Assembly: GCA_009775125.1 (NCBI GenBank)
Contig: VSPD01000038.1
Location: 1 to 23,018 of the forward strand
Reading direction: 5' to 3'
From: Muribaculaceae bacterium
GTDB taxonomy: Bacteria; Bacteroidota; Bacteroidia; Bacteroidales; Muribaculaceae
Length of the DNA stretch: 23,018 bases
Below, piece by piece: positions 1 to 7,697 of the stretch. Within the stretch, counting starts at the first letter, position 1. Every line of letters begins with the position of its first letter. The translations under genes and the position numbers were made by a program. The notes under the pieces were generated by a model, which was not told the origin of the DNA, did not search any database, and was given only the letters and a program-made list of their open reading frames with translations.

Positions 1-15
1 TCCCGTTTGCGGTTG

Positions 16-47
16 CAAAGTTAAGACGTTTTTTTCATTCCGCCAAA
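16..47 (-). promoter_or_regulatory. Bacteroidota-type promoter pointing out of the left edge
   Basis: On the minus strand a TTTG (44-47) is followed after 20 nt by TAACTTTG (16-23). This matches the Bacteroidota housekeeping sigma consensus TTTG-N19-21-TAnnTTTG. It should serve a gene lying left of the window. The gap between here and the next promoter (48-252) is AT-rich with several short T-runs preceded by GGC, and I see no gene in it. Confidence 0.6.
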
Positions 48-252
48 TAAAAATATGCTTTATAACATAGTTTTAACGGATTTTAACGTGACGGAGCGCG
101 TTGTTTCTCACCTGTTTGAAGATAATTGGTTTATAATCACTGCTTTATGCGCTTTGCGGCTTTTTCAGGCTTTTTCGAACTTTTTCGGCCTTAAATTTGT
201 ATCGCAGATAAAGCCGGCGGATAAAGGCGTCAAGAGCGGATGCCGGAATATG

Positions 253-284
253 TTTGCCACTTCCGATTATTATTTCTATTTTTG
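253..284 (+). promoter_or_regulatory. promoter of the zinc metallopeptidase gene
   Basis: TTTG at 253-256, a 20-nt spacer and TATTTTTG at 277-284 match the Bacteroidota promoter consensus. Transcription would start near 290, about 25 nt before the ATG at 314. The leader is AT-rich with no clear Shine-Dalgarno sequence, which is normal for this phylum. Confidence 0.65.
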
Positions 285-313
285 TAGACATTTTAACTTA
301 TTATATATAGTAT

Positions 314-1183
314 ATGAGACTTGACGGACGCAGAAGAAGCAGCAATGTTGACGACCGCAGGCGCATTTCCGGCAAAACGGCCGGAATTGGCGGTGGAATC
401 GTAGGCGTAATAATTGTGGCAGTGCTCACGCTGCTGGGCGGCGGTGACATTGGAGACGTGATAGGCCGGGTTATGGGATCGGGAGCTATTCAAGGCTCCG
501 GCACCACCGAATATGTAGAAACCGAGGAAGACGCCCGCCTGGCCGACCTGTCGTCGAAAGTGCTCGCCGGCACCGAGGATGTGTGGACGCGCGAGTTCCG
601 GCGCCAAGGCTGGGGCGAATATGAATGTCCGAAGCTGGTGCTTTTTCACGGCGCAGTGCAAAGCGGATGCGGAAACGCCACGTCGCAGACCGGCCCGTTC
701 TACTGCTCAGCCGACCAGACCGTGTATATCGACCTCGACTTTTTCAAGACCATGGAAAGCAGCATCGGCGGCGGAGGCGACTTCGCCTATGCCTATGTGA
801 TAGCCCACGAGGTGGGGCACCACGTGCAATATCTGCTCGGCACGCTTTCCGAGGCTCACGAACAGATGTCGCGCCTGCCCGAGAAAGAAGCCAACAAAAT
901 CAGCGTGCGCCTCGAGCTCCAAGCCGATTTCTATGCCGGAGTCTGGGCTTATCAAGACAACGAGATGTTCGGCTCGATTGAAGACGGCGACATTGCCAAC
1001 GCCGTGAACGTGGCCGGCAAAATCGGCGACGACTATCTGCAACGCCAAGCCTACGGCCGCGAGATGCCCGACTCGTTTAACCACGGACGCTCGGAGCAGC
1101 GCGTACGCTGGCTTAAAAAAGGAATTCAGACCGGCAATCCTCTCCTCGGCGACACATTCTCGCCCTCCTACTCCTCATTATAA
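314..1183 (+). CDS. neutral zinc metallopeptidase, YpfJ type (Zn_peptidase family)
   Basis: This 289-aa protein has a basic cytoplasmic N-terminus rich in Arg and Asp (residues 1-22), one hydrophobic membrane segment (about 27-43, GIGGGIVGVIIVAVLTLL) and an extracytoplasmic peptidase domain. The zincin motif HEVGHH lies at 165-170 (H165, E166, H169) and is followed by ELQADFYAGVW around 201-211, where the conserved acidic residue probably supplies the third zinc ligand. Length and order match the family that includes E. coli YpfJ, whose substrate is unknown. The ATG at 314 is preferred because a well-spaced promoter ends 30 nt upstream. The gene stands alone, followed by an inverted-repeat element and a terminator. 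The family call is secure; activity and substrate are not shown by the sequence. Confidence 0.88.
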   Translation: MRLDGRRRSSNVDDRRRISGKTAGIGGGIVGVIIVAVLTLLGGGDIGDVIGRVMGSGAIQGSGTTEYVETEEDARLADLSSKVLAGTEDVWTREFRRQGWGEYECPKLVLFHGAVQSGCGNATSQTGPFYCSADQTVYIDLDFFKTMESSIGGGGDFAYAYVIAHEVGHHVQYLLGTLSEAHEQMSRLPEKEANKISVRLELQADFYAGVWAYQDNEMFGSIEDGDIANAVNVAGKIGDDYLQRQAYGREMPDSFNHGRSEQRVRWLKKGIQTGNPLLGDTFSPSYSSL

Positions 1184-1392
1184 TATATAAGTAGATGTTA
1201 AAAATTAATTTATATTTACAAGCAGATGTTGTTTCATTTCAACAGCCATATCTTCGGATGCTTTTTGGCCGCTTTCTCCCTCATCGTCAGTCACGTAGCT
1301 CGCTACGCTCCTTCCTCCTCGGAAGAAATCGCCTCAAAAATCATCTCGAATATATTGTCTGTTAATTTTTAACATCTACTTAACATATATTA
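1181..1392. repeat. ~200-bp inverted-repeat (MITE-like) element after the metallopeptidase gene
   Basis: A perfect 21-bp inverted repeat (1188-1208 and 1362-1382, core AAGTAGATGTTAAAAATTAA) encloses about 150 bp. The match continues outward as TAATATAT on both sides (1181-1188 and 1385-1392), so the outer arm overlaps the stop codon of the upstream gene. Inside, a second imperfect pair (about 1248-1276 with 1324-1354) leads to the central palindrome CGTAGCTCGCTACG (1294-1307). The whole stretch can fold as one long rod. It holds no supported gene. It lies between the stop codon and the terminator, so it would be transcribed as 3' UTR. Confidence 0.75.
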
Positions 1393-1395
1393 GAG

Positions 1396-1431
1396 CGGCA
1401 GCCTTTCAAAATAGCGAAAGGCTGCCGTTTT
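1396..1431 (+). terminator. intrinsic terminator of the metallopeptidase gene
   Basis: A perfect 12-bp stem, CGGCAGCCTTTC (1396-1407) with GAAAGGCTGCCG (1416-1427), has an 8-nt loop and is followed by TTTT. Confidence 0.85.
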
Positions 1432-1485
1432 GTGTCAATACAGTTAATTTTATCCACAAAAACAATATAAATTCAAAAAATATGT

Positions 1486-1493
1486 TAACTTTG
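1486..1493 (+). promoter_or_regulatory. -7 box for the 1452-aa secreted protein
   Basis: TAACTTTG fits TAnnTTTG. No convincing -33 TTTG is found about 20 nt upstream. The ATG at 1526 lies 32 nt downstream, across a CA-rich leader. Confidence 0.5.
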
Positions 1494-1525
1494 CTTCAAA
1501 TTTACAAACCAATTACTATTTGCTT

Positions 1526-4500
1526 ATGAAACGAGAATTACTGCTTAAAGCACTGTGCTGCGCAGGAATGCTAAGCGCATTGCCGGCCACAGCCCAGACC
1601 GTAGTGTTCTCCGAGACGTTCGCCAACCCGTTCGAACAGACAGGCTGGACTCAGATTGACGCCGACGGAGACGGACACTGCTGGCAAATCACATCCAAAA
1701 GCGCATGGGTGACCGTGAAGAACGGCAACCTGGCCGCTTCTTTCACCCGCAACCCCGACAACTACAACGATGTATATGGCGCGCAAGACAACTGGCTTGT
1801 ATCGCCAGCCATCACAATACCAAACGACGCCTGCATCCTCACCTTCGACTATGCCGCCCAGGACGAGGACCAGGTGGAACCGCTCAGCGTGCTCGTGTCG
1901 GAAACATATCCCGAAGGTGGCACCGAAGGCTTCGAGCAGTTGCTAAGCCGCTCGGCCGAAGCCGGATACGACGGCATCGAATGGGAAAACATCTACGGAC
2001 AGTCGCTTGCCAAATATTCCGGCAAGACAATCCACCTCGCTTTCCGCCACAAGGCATCGGCAACCTACGCCATAACTATCGACAATGTGAAAGTGTCGAA
2101 CCAAAAAGGCCCGAAAGCCCCCACCCTGTCCTCGGCCACAGCCGATGCCGACGGCGAGCTGAAAGTGACCCTGTCGTGGACCAACCCCGGCTATACGGCC
2201 ACGGGCGACGCCATAACAGGCCTTAGCATAAACGTGTACCGCGACGGCGAGCTGCTCACCACATTCTCCGACGCCACTCCCGGCGAGGCCATGACATGGA
2301 CCGACGAGAACGTAACCGGCGGCAAGCATTCATATTACGTTACAGCAAAAACCGATGAGGGCGAAAGCGGCCCGTCGACCTCGCGCACCGCAATCGTGGG
2401 CCCCGACGTGCCCAACTATGTGTCGAACCTCGTGGCCAACGTTCAGCCCGACGGCTCAGTGGTAATCACATGGGACGCCCCGACCAAGGGCGCCAACGGA
2501 GGCGTGTTCAACCCGGCCACCGTCACATACAAGATTACACGCACCATCGACGGCACCTCCGCCACCATAGCCGAAGGCCTCAAAGAGCTCCGCTATGTCG
2601 ACACTCCCGCACGCGCCAAGAACATCCGCTACGATGTGCAAGCCGTGAACGCCGCCGGCGAATCGAAAATCGACATCCCTACATCGGTTTCCATCTTCGA
2701 ATCAACCCTTGCCGACATCAACGCCACACCCGGCGCAGTGAAAGACAATTCGCTTTCGCGTGTGCCCATGGAACTCAACTCAAAATATTCAGTATTCCAG
2801 ACCATCTACTATCCCGAGGAACTCGGATTTGTAACCGGCGACATCAACCATATTATATATAAGGTGGCGCACGGCACGGAATCGACCATCAACGTGCCGG
2901 CCCGCGTCTACATCTCCTCAACCGACCTTGCCGACCTCACAGGCAAATGGGCTCCCGTTGCCGCCGACGACCTCGTGTTCGAGGGCACTTTCGACATCTC
3001 GTGGGGCGACAACGACATGATTGTCACTCTCGACAAGGCGTTCGGCTACAAGGGCGGCAACATCGTCGTCACAGTAATCAAGGACGACAGCCCCAACGGC
3101 AGCTACTCCGACCGCTTCTACGCCAAGGCCACATCGCACGCCAACCGCACTTACAGCTATTCCACTTACAATAAAGTGGAAATCGACAACCTCCCCACCG
3201 GAACAAGCACTTACTCGACAATCCTCAACGACCAGGCTCCCGCCACACGATTCATCATCGCTCCCAAGAATGTGGGAGCCCTTTCCGGCAAAATCACCAA
3301 CGAAGCCACAGGCGCAGCCGTGAAAGCCACCGTGTCGGTGCCCGCTTACGAAGGCATGATCACCACAACCGACGCCGACGGCAACTATCGGTTTGCATAT
3401 GTTCCCGCCGACGCCACCTCGCTCCATGTCGAGGCCCAGGGTTACACCCCGGCCGATGTGGAAATAGCAATAGCCGACGGCGCAACAACAGTAAAAGACA
3501 TCACGCTCCGCCAACTCGCCAAATACACACTTAAAGGCACCGTTGTTACCGACGACACCGAGACCGGAGCAGCCGGAGCAACTGTATCGCTCTCGGGCTA
3601 CGAGGAGATGACCGTCACCGCCGACGACAAGGGCGCATTTGAATTCCCCGACGTATATTCCGGCAAAGAATACACCCTGAAAGTTGAATATCCGCTCTAC
3701 GACATCAGCACCGCCGACATCAACTTCACCTCGGAAGGCACCGAGACCCTCGACGCCATCACCGTGGAGCGCAGCCGCATCGCCGCATACGGCGTCACCG
3801 CCGAAAAAGCCGCCGACGGCTCGTCAATCGCCCTCTCTTGGCTCGACCCGCTCAGCCGCACCGACGCCGAACCCGGCATCAAGAGCATCGGCACGCCCAA
3901 AGGCCAAAAATACACCGGCGGCGACTACTCATCGGAGGACTACAACATAGGCCACGCCTTCACCGCCGCCACCCTTAAAGAGCAGAAAATGGAAGGTCTC
4001 GTCGTGAAAGCAGTGCGCGTATGGCTGCAAGCCGACAAAGGCCAATTTGAAGCCTGCGTTTGGGAAGGAACACGCGACGCCAACGTCAAGATTGCATCTC
4101 AACCCATCCCGCTCGACATGATCAGCACCGAAGGCGGCTGGGTAGAAATAGCGTTCGAGCACCCCGCCGAGCTTCATGCCGGCAAAAACTACATCGTAGG
4201 CCTCCATCTCAAAGGCGCATCCAATAATGGCTCGGCATCATCCGTGGTCGGCACCGACAACGGCTCCACCGTCTACGACGGCAACAACCTCAAATGGGGC
4301 GAGGACGTTTACAGCAACGGCTACAACTACTGGTGCATCGAGGCCGTGTGCGGAATCCCCGGCACCGACCTCCCCATCGTGACCAACGACAACGCACCCG
4401 CTTGCTCCTATAACGTATATCGCGCCAACATCGACTCGCCCGACGCTTGGACTCGCATCACATCCTCGCCCATAAGCGACACCGCAACCACCGACGCCGG

Positions 4501-5884
4501 CTGGGCTTCGCTCGTTTCGGGCGACTACATCTACGCCGTGACTGCCGTTTACCACAACGGCGAATCGCAGGCCGCCTACTCCGAGACGCTCTCCCGCAGC
4601 ATCGACACCGACGCCGGCGTAAGCGCATTCATTTCGCCCGCCAAGAGCATCGAGACCCGCGAAAGCGTGGAAGTCACCGTCAAAGTAACCAACTTCGGCG
4701 AAAAGCCCGTAAGCAATTTCACCGTTGGCGTCCGGCTCAACGATGAAGACACGCCCCGAGCCACCGCTATATGCACCGCCACACTCAACAAGGGCGAATC
4801 CACCGAAATATCTCTCGGCACCGTCGCCCTCGCCCCCGGCGTGGAAGTGCTCAAAGCCTACACATCGCTCGAAGGCGACGAGAACCCCGGCAACGATATG
4901 CTCTCTTTCATCGTACCCAATAACGAAAACATCGAGCTCATGGGCTACCGTTGGGACGCAATGGGATATGCCGGCGTGATGAAAGTGCAGACCAACGACC
5001 CCGAATCGGCCGAATACCTCCTCGAGCTCATCCCCAACGACGCCCTTATCTATGCCGCAGAGCATGTCGCAGGCAAGTATTACGCCTACACCGCCACATG
5101 GTATGGCCTCCCGGTCAACTTTGTCACTCTCGACGCCAAAAACTGGACGCTTGAAAGCGCAGTGCCCACCGAAGACTATTTCCTCGACATGACCTACGAC
5201 TACCAGACATCCACAATGTACGGCATAGCGGTAACCGCTGCCGACGTCGTGCTTGCCACCGTCAACCTCGAAGATGGCACCATGACCGAAATCGCTCCGC
5301 TCTCTACCGTTGTCCGCACCCTCGCCGCCGACCTCGACGGAAAACTCTACGGCGTGTCCGACGACGGCAAGCTCTACTCTATCGACAGCGCAACCGCCGC
5401 CATGACCGAAATTGGCGACACCGGCATGGGCAGCGTCACCTACCTGCAATCCATGGCCTTCGACCACAACACCGGCCGTCTTTTCTGGGCCCACACTTCC
5501 ACTTCGCTTTCCGGCCGTCTGCATGAAATCGACCCCGCCACCGGCAAAGCCACGGAATACGGCACCGTAATGAAAGACAAGATTGACCCGACCGAACTCG
5601 TCGGCCTCTACACCGCCTACGAGCACAAGAGCGACGGCATCGGAAGCATCAATTCCGACTCCGCACGCCTCTCCATCTCGGCCGGCACCGACGGCATCGT
5701 CACCGTGTCTGCCCCCGAAGGCGCCACGCTCACCGTCTTCAACGCCGCCGGCTCGGCCGTCTACTCTGCCACAGTAGGCGCAGGCACGGCCAAAGTGGCA
5801 GCCGTCACATCGCCCGGCGTGTATGCAGCCGTTGCCACCGACGCCACCGGCGCGAAAGCCGTAGCGAAATTCGCAGTGAAATAA
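1526..5884 (+). CDS. large secreted FN3/jelly-roll/carboxypeptidase-regulatory-like protein with T9SS-like C-terminus
   Basis: The 1452-aa protein begins with a signal peptide (1-24, ending LPATAQ). I chose the ATG at 1526 because an upstream in-frame TTG adds only two residues. Approximate domain order: choice-of-anchor J/cleaved-adhesin jelly roll (25-192, with the family's DNWLVSP); two FN3 domains (195-385); a beta-rich stretch (390-575); two carboxypeptidase-regulatory-like domains (583-650 and 666-745, with TTTDADGNYRF); an FN3 domain split by a ~190-aa jelly-roll-like insert (753-1027); a CARDB-like domain (1028-1131, with VKVTNFGEKPVSNF); a repeat-rich segment possibly forming a propeller (1135-1375); and a C-terminal domain (about 1382-1452) with SPGVYAAVA and terminal KFAVK, like T9SS type A sorting domains. 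No catalytic motif is visible. It is probably a cell-surface or extracellular protein that binds other proteins or glycans; that role is inferred. Confidence 0.82.
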   Translation: MKRELLLKALCCAGMLSALPATAQTVVFSETFANPFEQTGWTQIDADGDGHCWQITSKSAWVTVKNGNLAASFTRNPDNYNDVYGAQDNWLVSPAITIPNDACILTFDYAAQDEDQVEPLSVLVSETYPEGGTEGFEQLLSRSAEAGYDGIEWENIYGQSLAKYSGKTIHLAFRHKASATYAITIDNVKVSNQKGPKAPTLSSATADADGELKVTLSWTNPGYTATGDAITGLSINVYRDGELLTTFSDATPGEAMTWTDENVTGGKHSYYVTAKTDEGESGPSTSRTAIVGPDVPNYVSNLVANVQPDGSVVITWDAPTKGANGGVFNPATVTYKITRTIDGTSATIAEGLKELRYVDTPARAKNIRYDVQAVNAAGESKIDIPTSVSIFESTLADINATPGAVKDNSLSRVPMELNSKYSVFQTIYYPEELGFVTGDINHIIYKVAHGTESTINVPARVYISSTDLADLTGKWAPVAADDLVFEGTFDISWGDNDMIVTLDKAFGYKGGNIVVTVIKDDSPNGSYSDRFYAKATSHANRTYSYSTYNKVEIDNLPTGTSTYSTILNDQAPATRFIIAPKNVGALSGKITNEATGAAVKATVSVPAYEGMITTTDADGNYRFAYVPADATSLHVEAQGYTPADVEIAIADGATTVKDITLRQLAKYTLKGTVVTDDTETGAAGATVSLSGYEEMTVTADDKGAFEFPDVYSGKEYTLKVEYPLYDISTADINFTSEGTETLDAITVERSRIAAYGVTAEKAADGSSIALSWLDPLSRTDAEPGIKSIGTPKGQKYTGGDYSSEDYNIGHAFTAATLKEQKMEGLVVKAVRVWLQADKGQFEACVWEGTRDANVKIASQPIPLDMISTEGGWVEIAFEHPAELHAGKNYIVGLHLKGASNNGSASSVVGTDNGSTVYDGNNLKWGEDVYSNGYNYWCIEAVCGIPGTDLPIVTNDNAPACSYNVYRANIDSPDAWTRITSSPISDTATTDAGWASLVSGDYIYAVTAVYHNGESQAAYSETLSRSIDTDAGVSAFISPAKSIETRESVEVTVKVTNFGEKPVSNFTVGVRLNDEDTPRATAICTATLNKGESTEISLGTVALAPGVEVLKAYTSLEGDENPGNDMLSFIVPNNENIELMGYRWDAMGYAGVMKVQTNDPESAEYLLELIPNDALIYAAEHVAGKYYAYTATWYGLPVNFVTLDAKNWTLESAVPTEDYFLDMTYDYQTSTMYGIAVTAADVVLATVNLEDGTMTEIAPLSTVVRTLAADLDGKLYGVSDDGKLYSIDSATAAMTEIGDTGMGSVTYLQSMAFDHNTGRLFWAHTSTSLSGRLHEIDPATGKATEYGTVMKDKIDPTELVGLYTAYEHKSDGIGSINSDSARLSISAGTDGIVTVSAPEGATLTVFNAAGSAVYSATVGAGTAKVAAVTSPGVYAAVATDATGAKAVAKFAVK

Positions 5885-5907
5885 TCTCTCCGCGCCAATA
5901 ATCAGAA

Positions 5908-5945
5908 AACGCCCGCCGCACAAATTGCGACGGGCGTTATTTTTG
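5908..5945. terminator. bidirectional terminator between convergent genes
   Basis: The stem AACGCCCG (5908-5915) with CGGGCGTT (5931-5938), extended inward by CGC/GCG, is followed on the plus strand by ATTTTT. On the minus strand it is followed by TTTTCTG. It can therefore end both the secreted-protein gene and the acyltransferase gene, whose stop lies at 5961. Confidence 0.8.
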
Positions 5946-5960
5946 ATGTTGATCCGATTT

Positions 5961-7121
5961 TTAGGCCTTGGCTTTCTTGCCGATGAGGAAACGCTGTTTG
6001 AGCCATTCGCGGGTGGGCTCGTCGTAGAGCTTCAATGCCGCCCAGGCCACGCCAATAGAAAGGATGAAAACGCAGGCTCCGACAAAAATATGTATCGACA
6101 GAGGATAGTCGGCATGACGCTGCGCCCAGTTCATCTGCAAATAAATAAGCGGATAGTGGGTGATGTAGAGCGGATACGAAATCGCGCCTAAGAATTTGCA
6201 CCAAGCCGTGGTGCGGCGGTCGGTCGTCTCGCTTCCTGCGCCGGCCACCACGATGAGGGGGAAAAGCGCAATCACAGCCAACGTGCCGTAAAGGCCGTTG
6301 ACCCATCCGAACTCACCCTTGCCCACACATGGCCAAGCCAATATCACGGCCACGGCAAGCGAGCACCACCAGAAGCCGCCGCGCAGGCGTATCTTCCAGC
6401 CTATGCGCGACAGCAGCAGGCCCATGAAAAACGGATAGAGCAGACGCGTCACCGCTATGTAAAGTTGGTCGGGTGAAAGCCCCCAGCCGCCAATAAATGT
6501 ATAGGCTGCCCATTCACGCGCTTTGAGCACGCCCCACATGTCGAAATTCATGCCCACGTCCACCGTCATGCACCCGGCCAGGACAACAAATATGACAAGC
6601 ATCGTGTTCGAGAACCGGCGGATAAACAGCGCGTAAAGGATATTGGCCACATATTCCCACATCAGCGACCAGCACGGGCCGTTAAGCGGATAAGTCTCGG
6701 CCCAGCCGCGCAGGTCCCACCACGGAGTAAGCGGGATAAGCACCAGGCCGGCAAGCGTCACCGCCAGCAATTTCCACAACTCGGTCTGCGGCATAAGATG
6801 AAAACTCGGGGCATCGCCGAAAAAGAACATAAGCGTGCCGAAAAGCGTGCCGAAAATCACCATGGGATGCAGGCGCACGATTCGTCGCTTGAAAAATCCC
6901 CACAGTCCCATTTTGCCAAAACGGTCGTCGTAGGCATAGCCTATCACATAGCCCGAAAGCAAGAAGAAGAAGTCGACAGCCAGATAGCCGTGGTTGATTA
7001 TCTGCTCGGTCGGCCCCTTGGAATAAGTCTCGAAAAGATGAAACGCGACTACCATCATGGCGGCCACGCCACGAAGCCCGTCGAGAATTTCATATCTCGG
7101 TTTAGAAGCAAGGTAAGACAT
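5961..7121 (-). CDS. acyltransferase-3 family integral membrane protein
   Basis: This 386-aa polytopic membrane protein has the acyltransferase-3 N-terminal signature LDGLRGVAAMMVVAFHLFE (13-31), with the likely catalytic His28. It is followed by LAVDFFFLLSGYVIGYAY (47-64) and the cytoplasmic FFKRRIVRLHP (77-87). About ten hydrophobic segments follow, as usual for the family. Such enzymes O-acetylate or O-acylate surface glycans or lipids; the substrate here is unknown. The open frame extends 42 codons further upstream, but the -7 box at 7172-7179 falls inside that extension and the extension does not look like family sequence, so the start at 7121 is chosen. The gene is monocistronic and convergent with the upstream secreted-protein gene. 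Confidence 0.88.
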   Translation of the reverse strand: MSYLASKPRYEILDGLRGVAAMMVVAFHLFETYSKGPTEQIINHGYLAVDFFFLLSGYVIGYAYDDRFGKMGLWGFFKRRIVRLHPMVIFGTLFGTLMFFFGDAPSFHLMPQTELWKLLAVTLAGLVLIPLTPWWDLRGWAETYPLNGPCWSLMWEYVANILYALFIRRFSNTMLVIFVVLAGCMTVDVGMNFDMWGVLKAREWAAYTFIGGWGLSPDQLYIAVTRLLYPFFMGLLLSRIGWKIRLRGGFWWCSLAVAVILAWPCVGKGEFGWVNGLYGTLAVIALFPLIVVAGAGSETTDRRTTAWCKFLGAISYPLYITHYPLIYLQMNWAQRHADYPLSIHIFVGACVFILSIGVAWAALKLYDEPTREWLKQRFLIGKKAKA

Positions 7122-7171
7122 TACAAAAAAGTATAAAGTATGAGTTATAAGTGATGAAGGATTATTTTTTG

Positions 7172-7179
7172 CAAAAATA
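7172..7179 (-). promoter_or_regulatory. -7 box of the acyltransferase gene
   Basis: On the minus strand TATTTTTG fits TAnnTTTG. It lies about 50 nt upstream of the chosen start at 7121, and it supports rejecting the longer reading frame. The -33 box is unclear. Confidence 0.5.
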
Positions 7180-7289
7180 AGCATAAAATTCGAGGCTTGC
7201 TTGCTCACATGTTTAAATAATTTGCGCAAGGCCTCATATTTTTGCATTTTTTAGAACAGGTCCTTTTTCTTCCTTTCATAAATTATGCT

Positions 7290-7297
7290 TAAATTTG
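7290..7297 (+). promoter_or_regulatory. -7 box directly abutting a start codon
   Basis: TAAATTTG fits TAnnTTTG and ends only 4 nt before the ATG at 7302, so the transcript may start at or next to the start codon. The -33 box is weak. Confidence 0.5.
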
Positions 7298-7301
7298 CAC
7301 C

Positions 7302-7622
7302 ATGGACAACGAAACAAAACTTCATCTCGAAGAACGGGTCGTCGAAATGCTCCGCACGGTATTCGACCCCGAGATTCCCGTCGACATTTACAGCCTCGGG
7401 CTGGTCTACCGTATCGACATCGACGACGATGCCAACCTCAACATCGACATGACACTCACCGCCCCCAACTGCCCGGCGGCCGACTTCATAATCGAAGACG
7501 CGCGCATAAAGCTCGAAAGCATCTCCGAACTCAAATCCGTAAACATCAACATCGTGTTCGAGCCCGAATGGACACGCGACATGATGAGCGAAGAAGCCAA
7601 ACTCGAGCTCGGCTTCCTCTGA
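7302..7622 (+). CDS. MIP18/DUF59-family Fe-S cluster assembly protein
   Basis: The 106-aa protein carries the hallmarks of the MIP18/DUF59 (SufT/PaaD-like) family: FDPEIPVDIYSLGLVY (21-36), the TAPNCPAAD segment with conserved Cys57 (53-61), FEPEW (87-91), and the C-terminal LELGFL. Family members help mature Fe-S proteins in the cytoplasm, usually beside the SUF system; no suf genes are visible here. A shorter start at Met17 (7350) is possible, but the longer form matches the family's usual N-terminal helix. The gene is followed after 75 bp by lpxH on the same strand, probably co-transcribed, with a 9-bp tandem repeat in between. Confidence 0.87.
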   Translation: MDNETKLHLEERVVEMLRTVFDPEIPVDIYSLGLVYRIDIDDDANLNIDMTLTAPNCPAADFIIEDARIKLESISELKSVNINIVFEPEWTRDMMSEEAKLELGFL

Positions 7623-7651
7623 CCTACCGGCAAATCACCAACGACTTTTAA

Positions 7652-7692
7652 GGTCCTTAAAGTCCTTAAAGTCCTTAATGACCTTAAAGACC
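7652..7692 (+). repeat. 9-bp tandem array upstream of lpxH
   Basis: Four and a half units of the type (A)GTCCTTAA occur head to tail: GGTCCTTAA, AGTCCTTAA, AGTCCTTAA, TGACCTTAA, AGACC. The array ends 5 nt before the TTG start of lpxH. AAGGTC (7650-7655) can pair with GACCTT (7680-7685). Confidence 0.85.
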
Positions 7693-7697
7693 AAAAC

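Noticed and set aside
55..324. 89-codon frame at the left edge
   Set aside because: It overlaps a clear promoter and the start of the metallopeptidase gene, and its translation is typical of AT-rich intergenic sequence.
4238..5923. Long open frame (561 codons) antisense to the 1452-aa secreted protein
   Set aside because: It lies wholly opposite a gene with clear domains, its composition (Gly/Val/His/Cys rich) is that of a GC-rich codon shadow, and it has no promoter or recognisable domain.
7122..7247. 42-residue N-terminal extension of the acyltransferase
   Set aside because: A -7 promoter box lies inside it, and the family signature begins right after the later Met at 7121.
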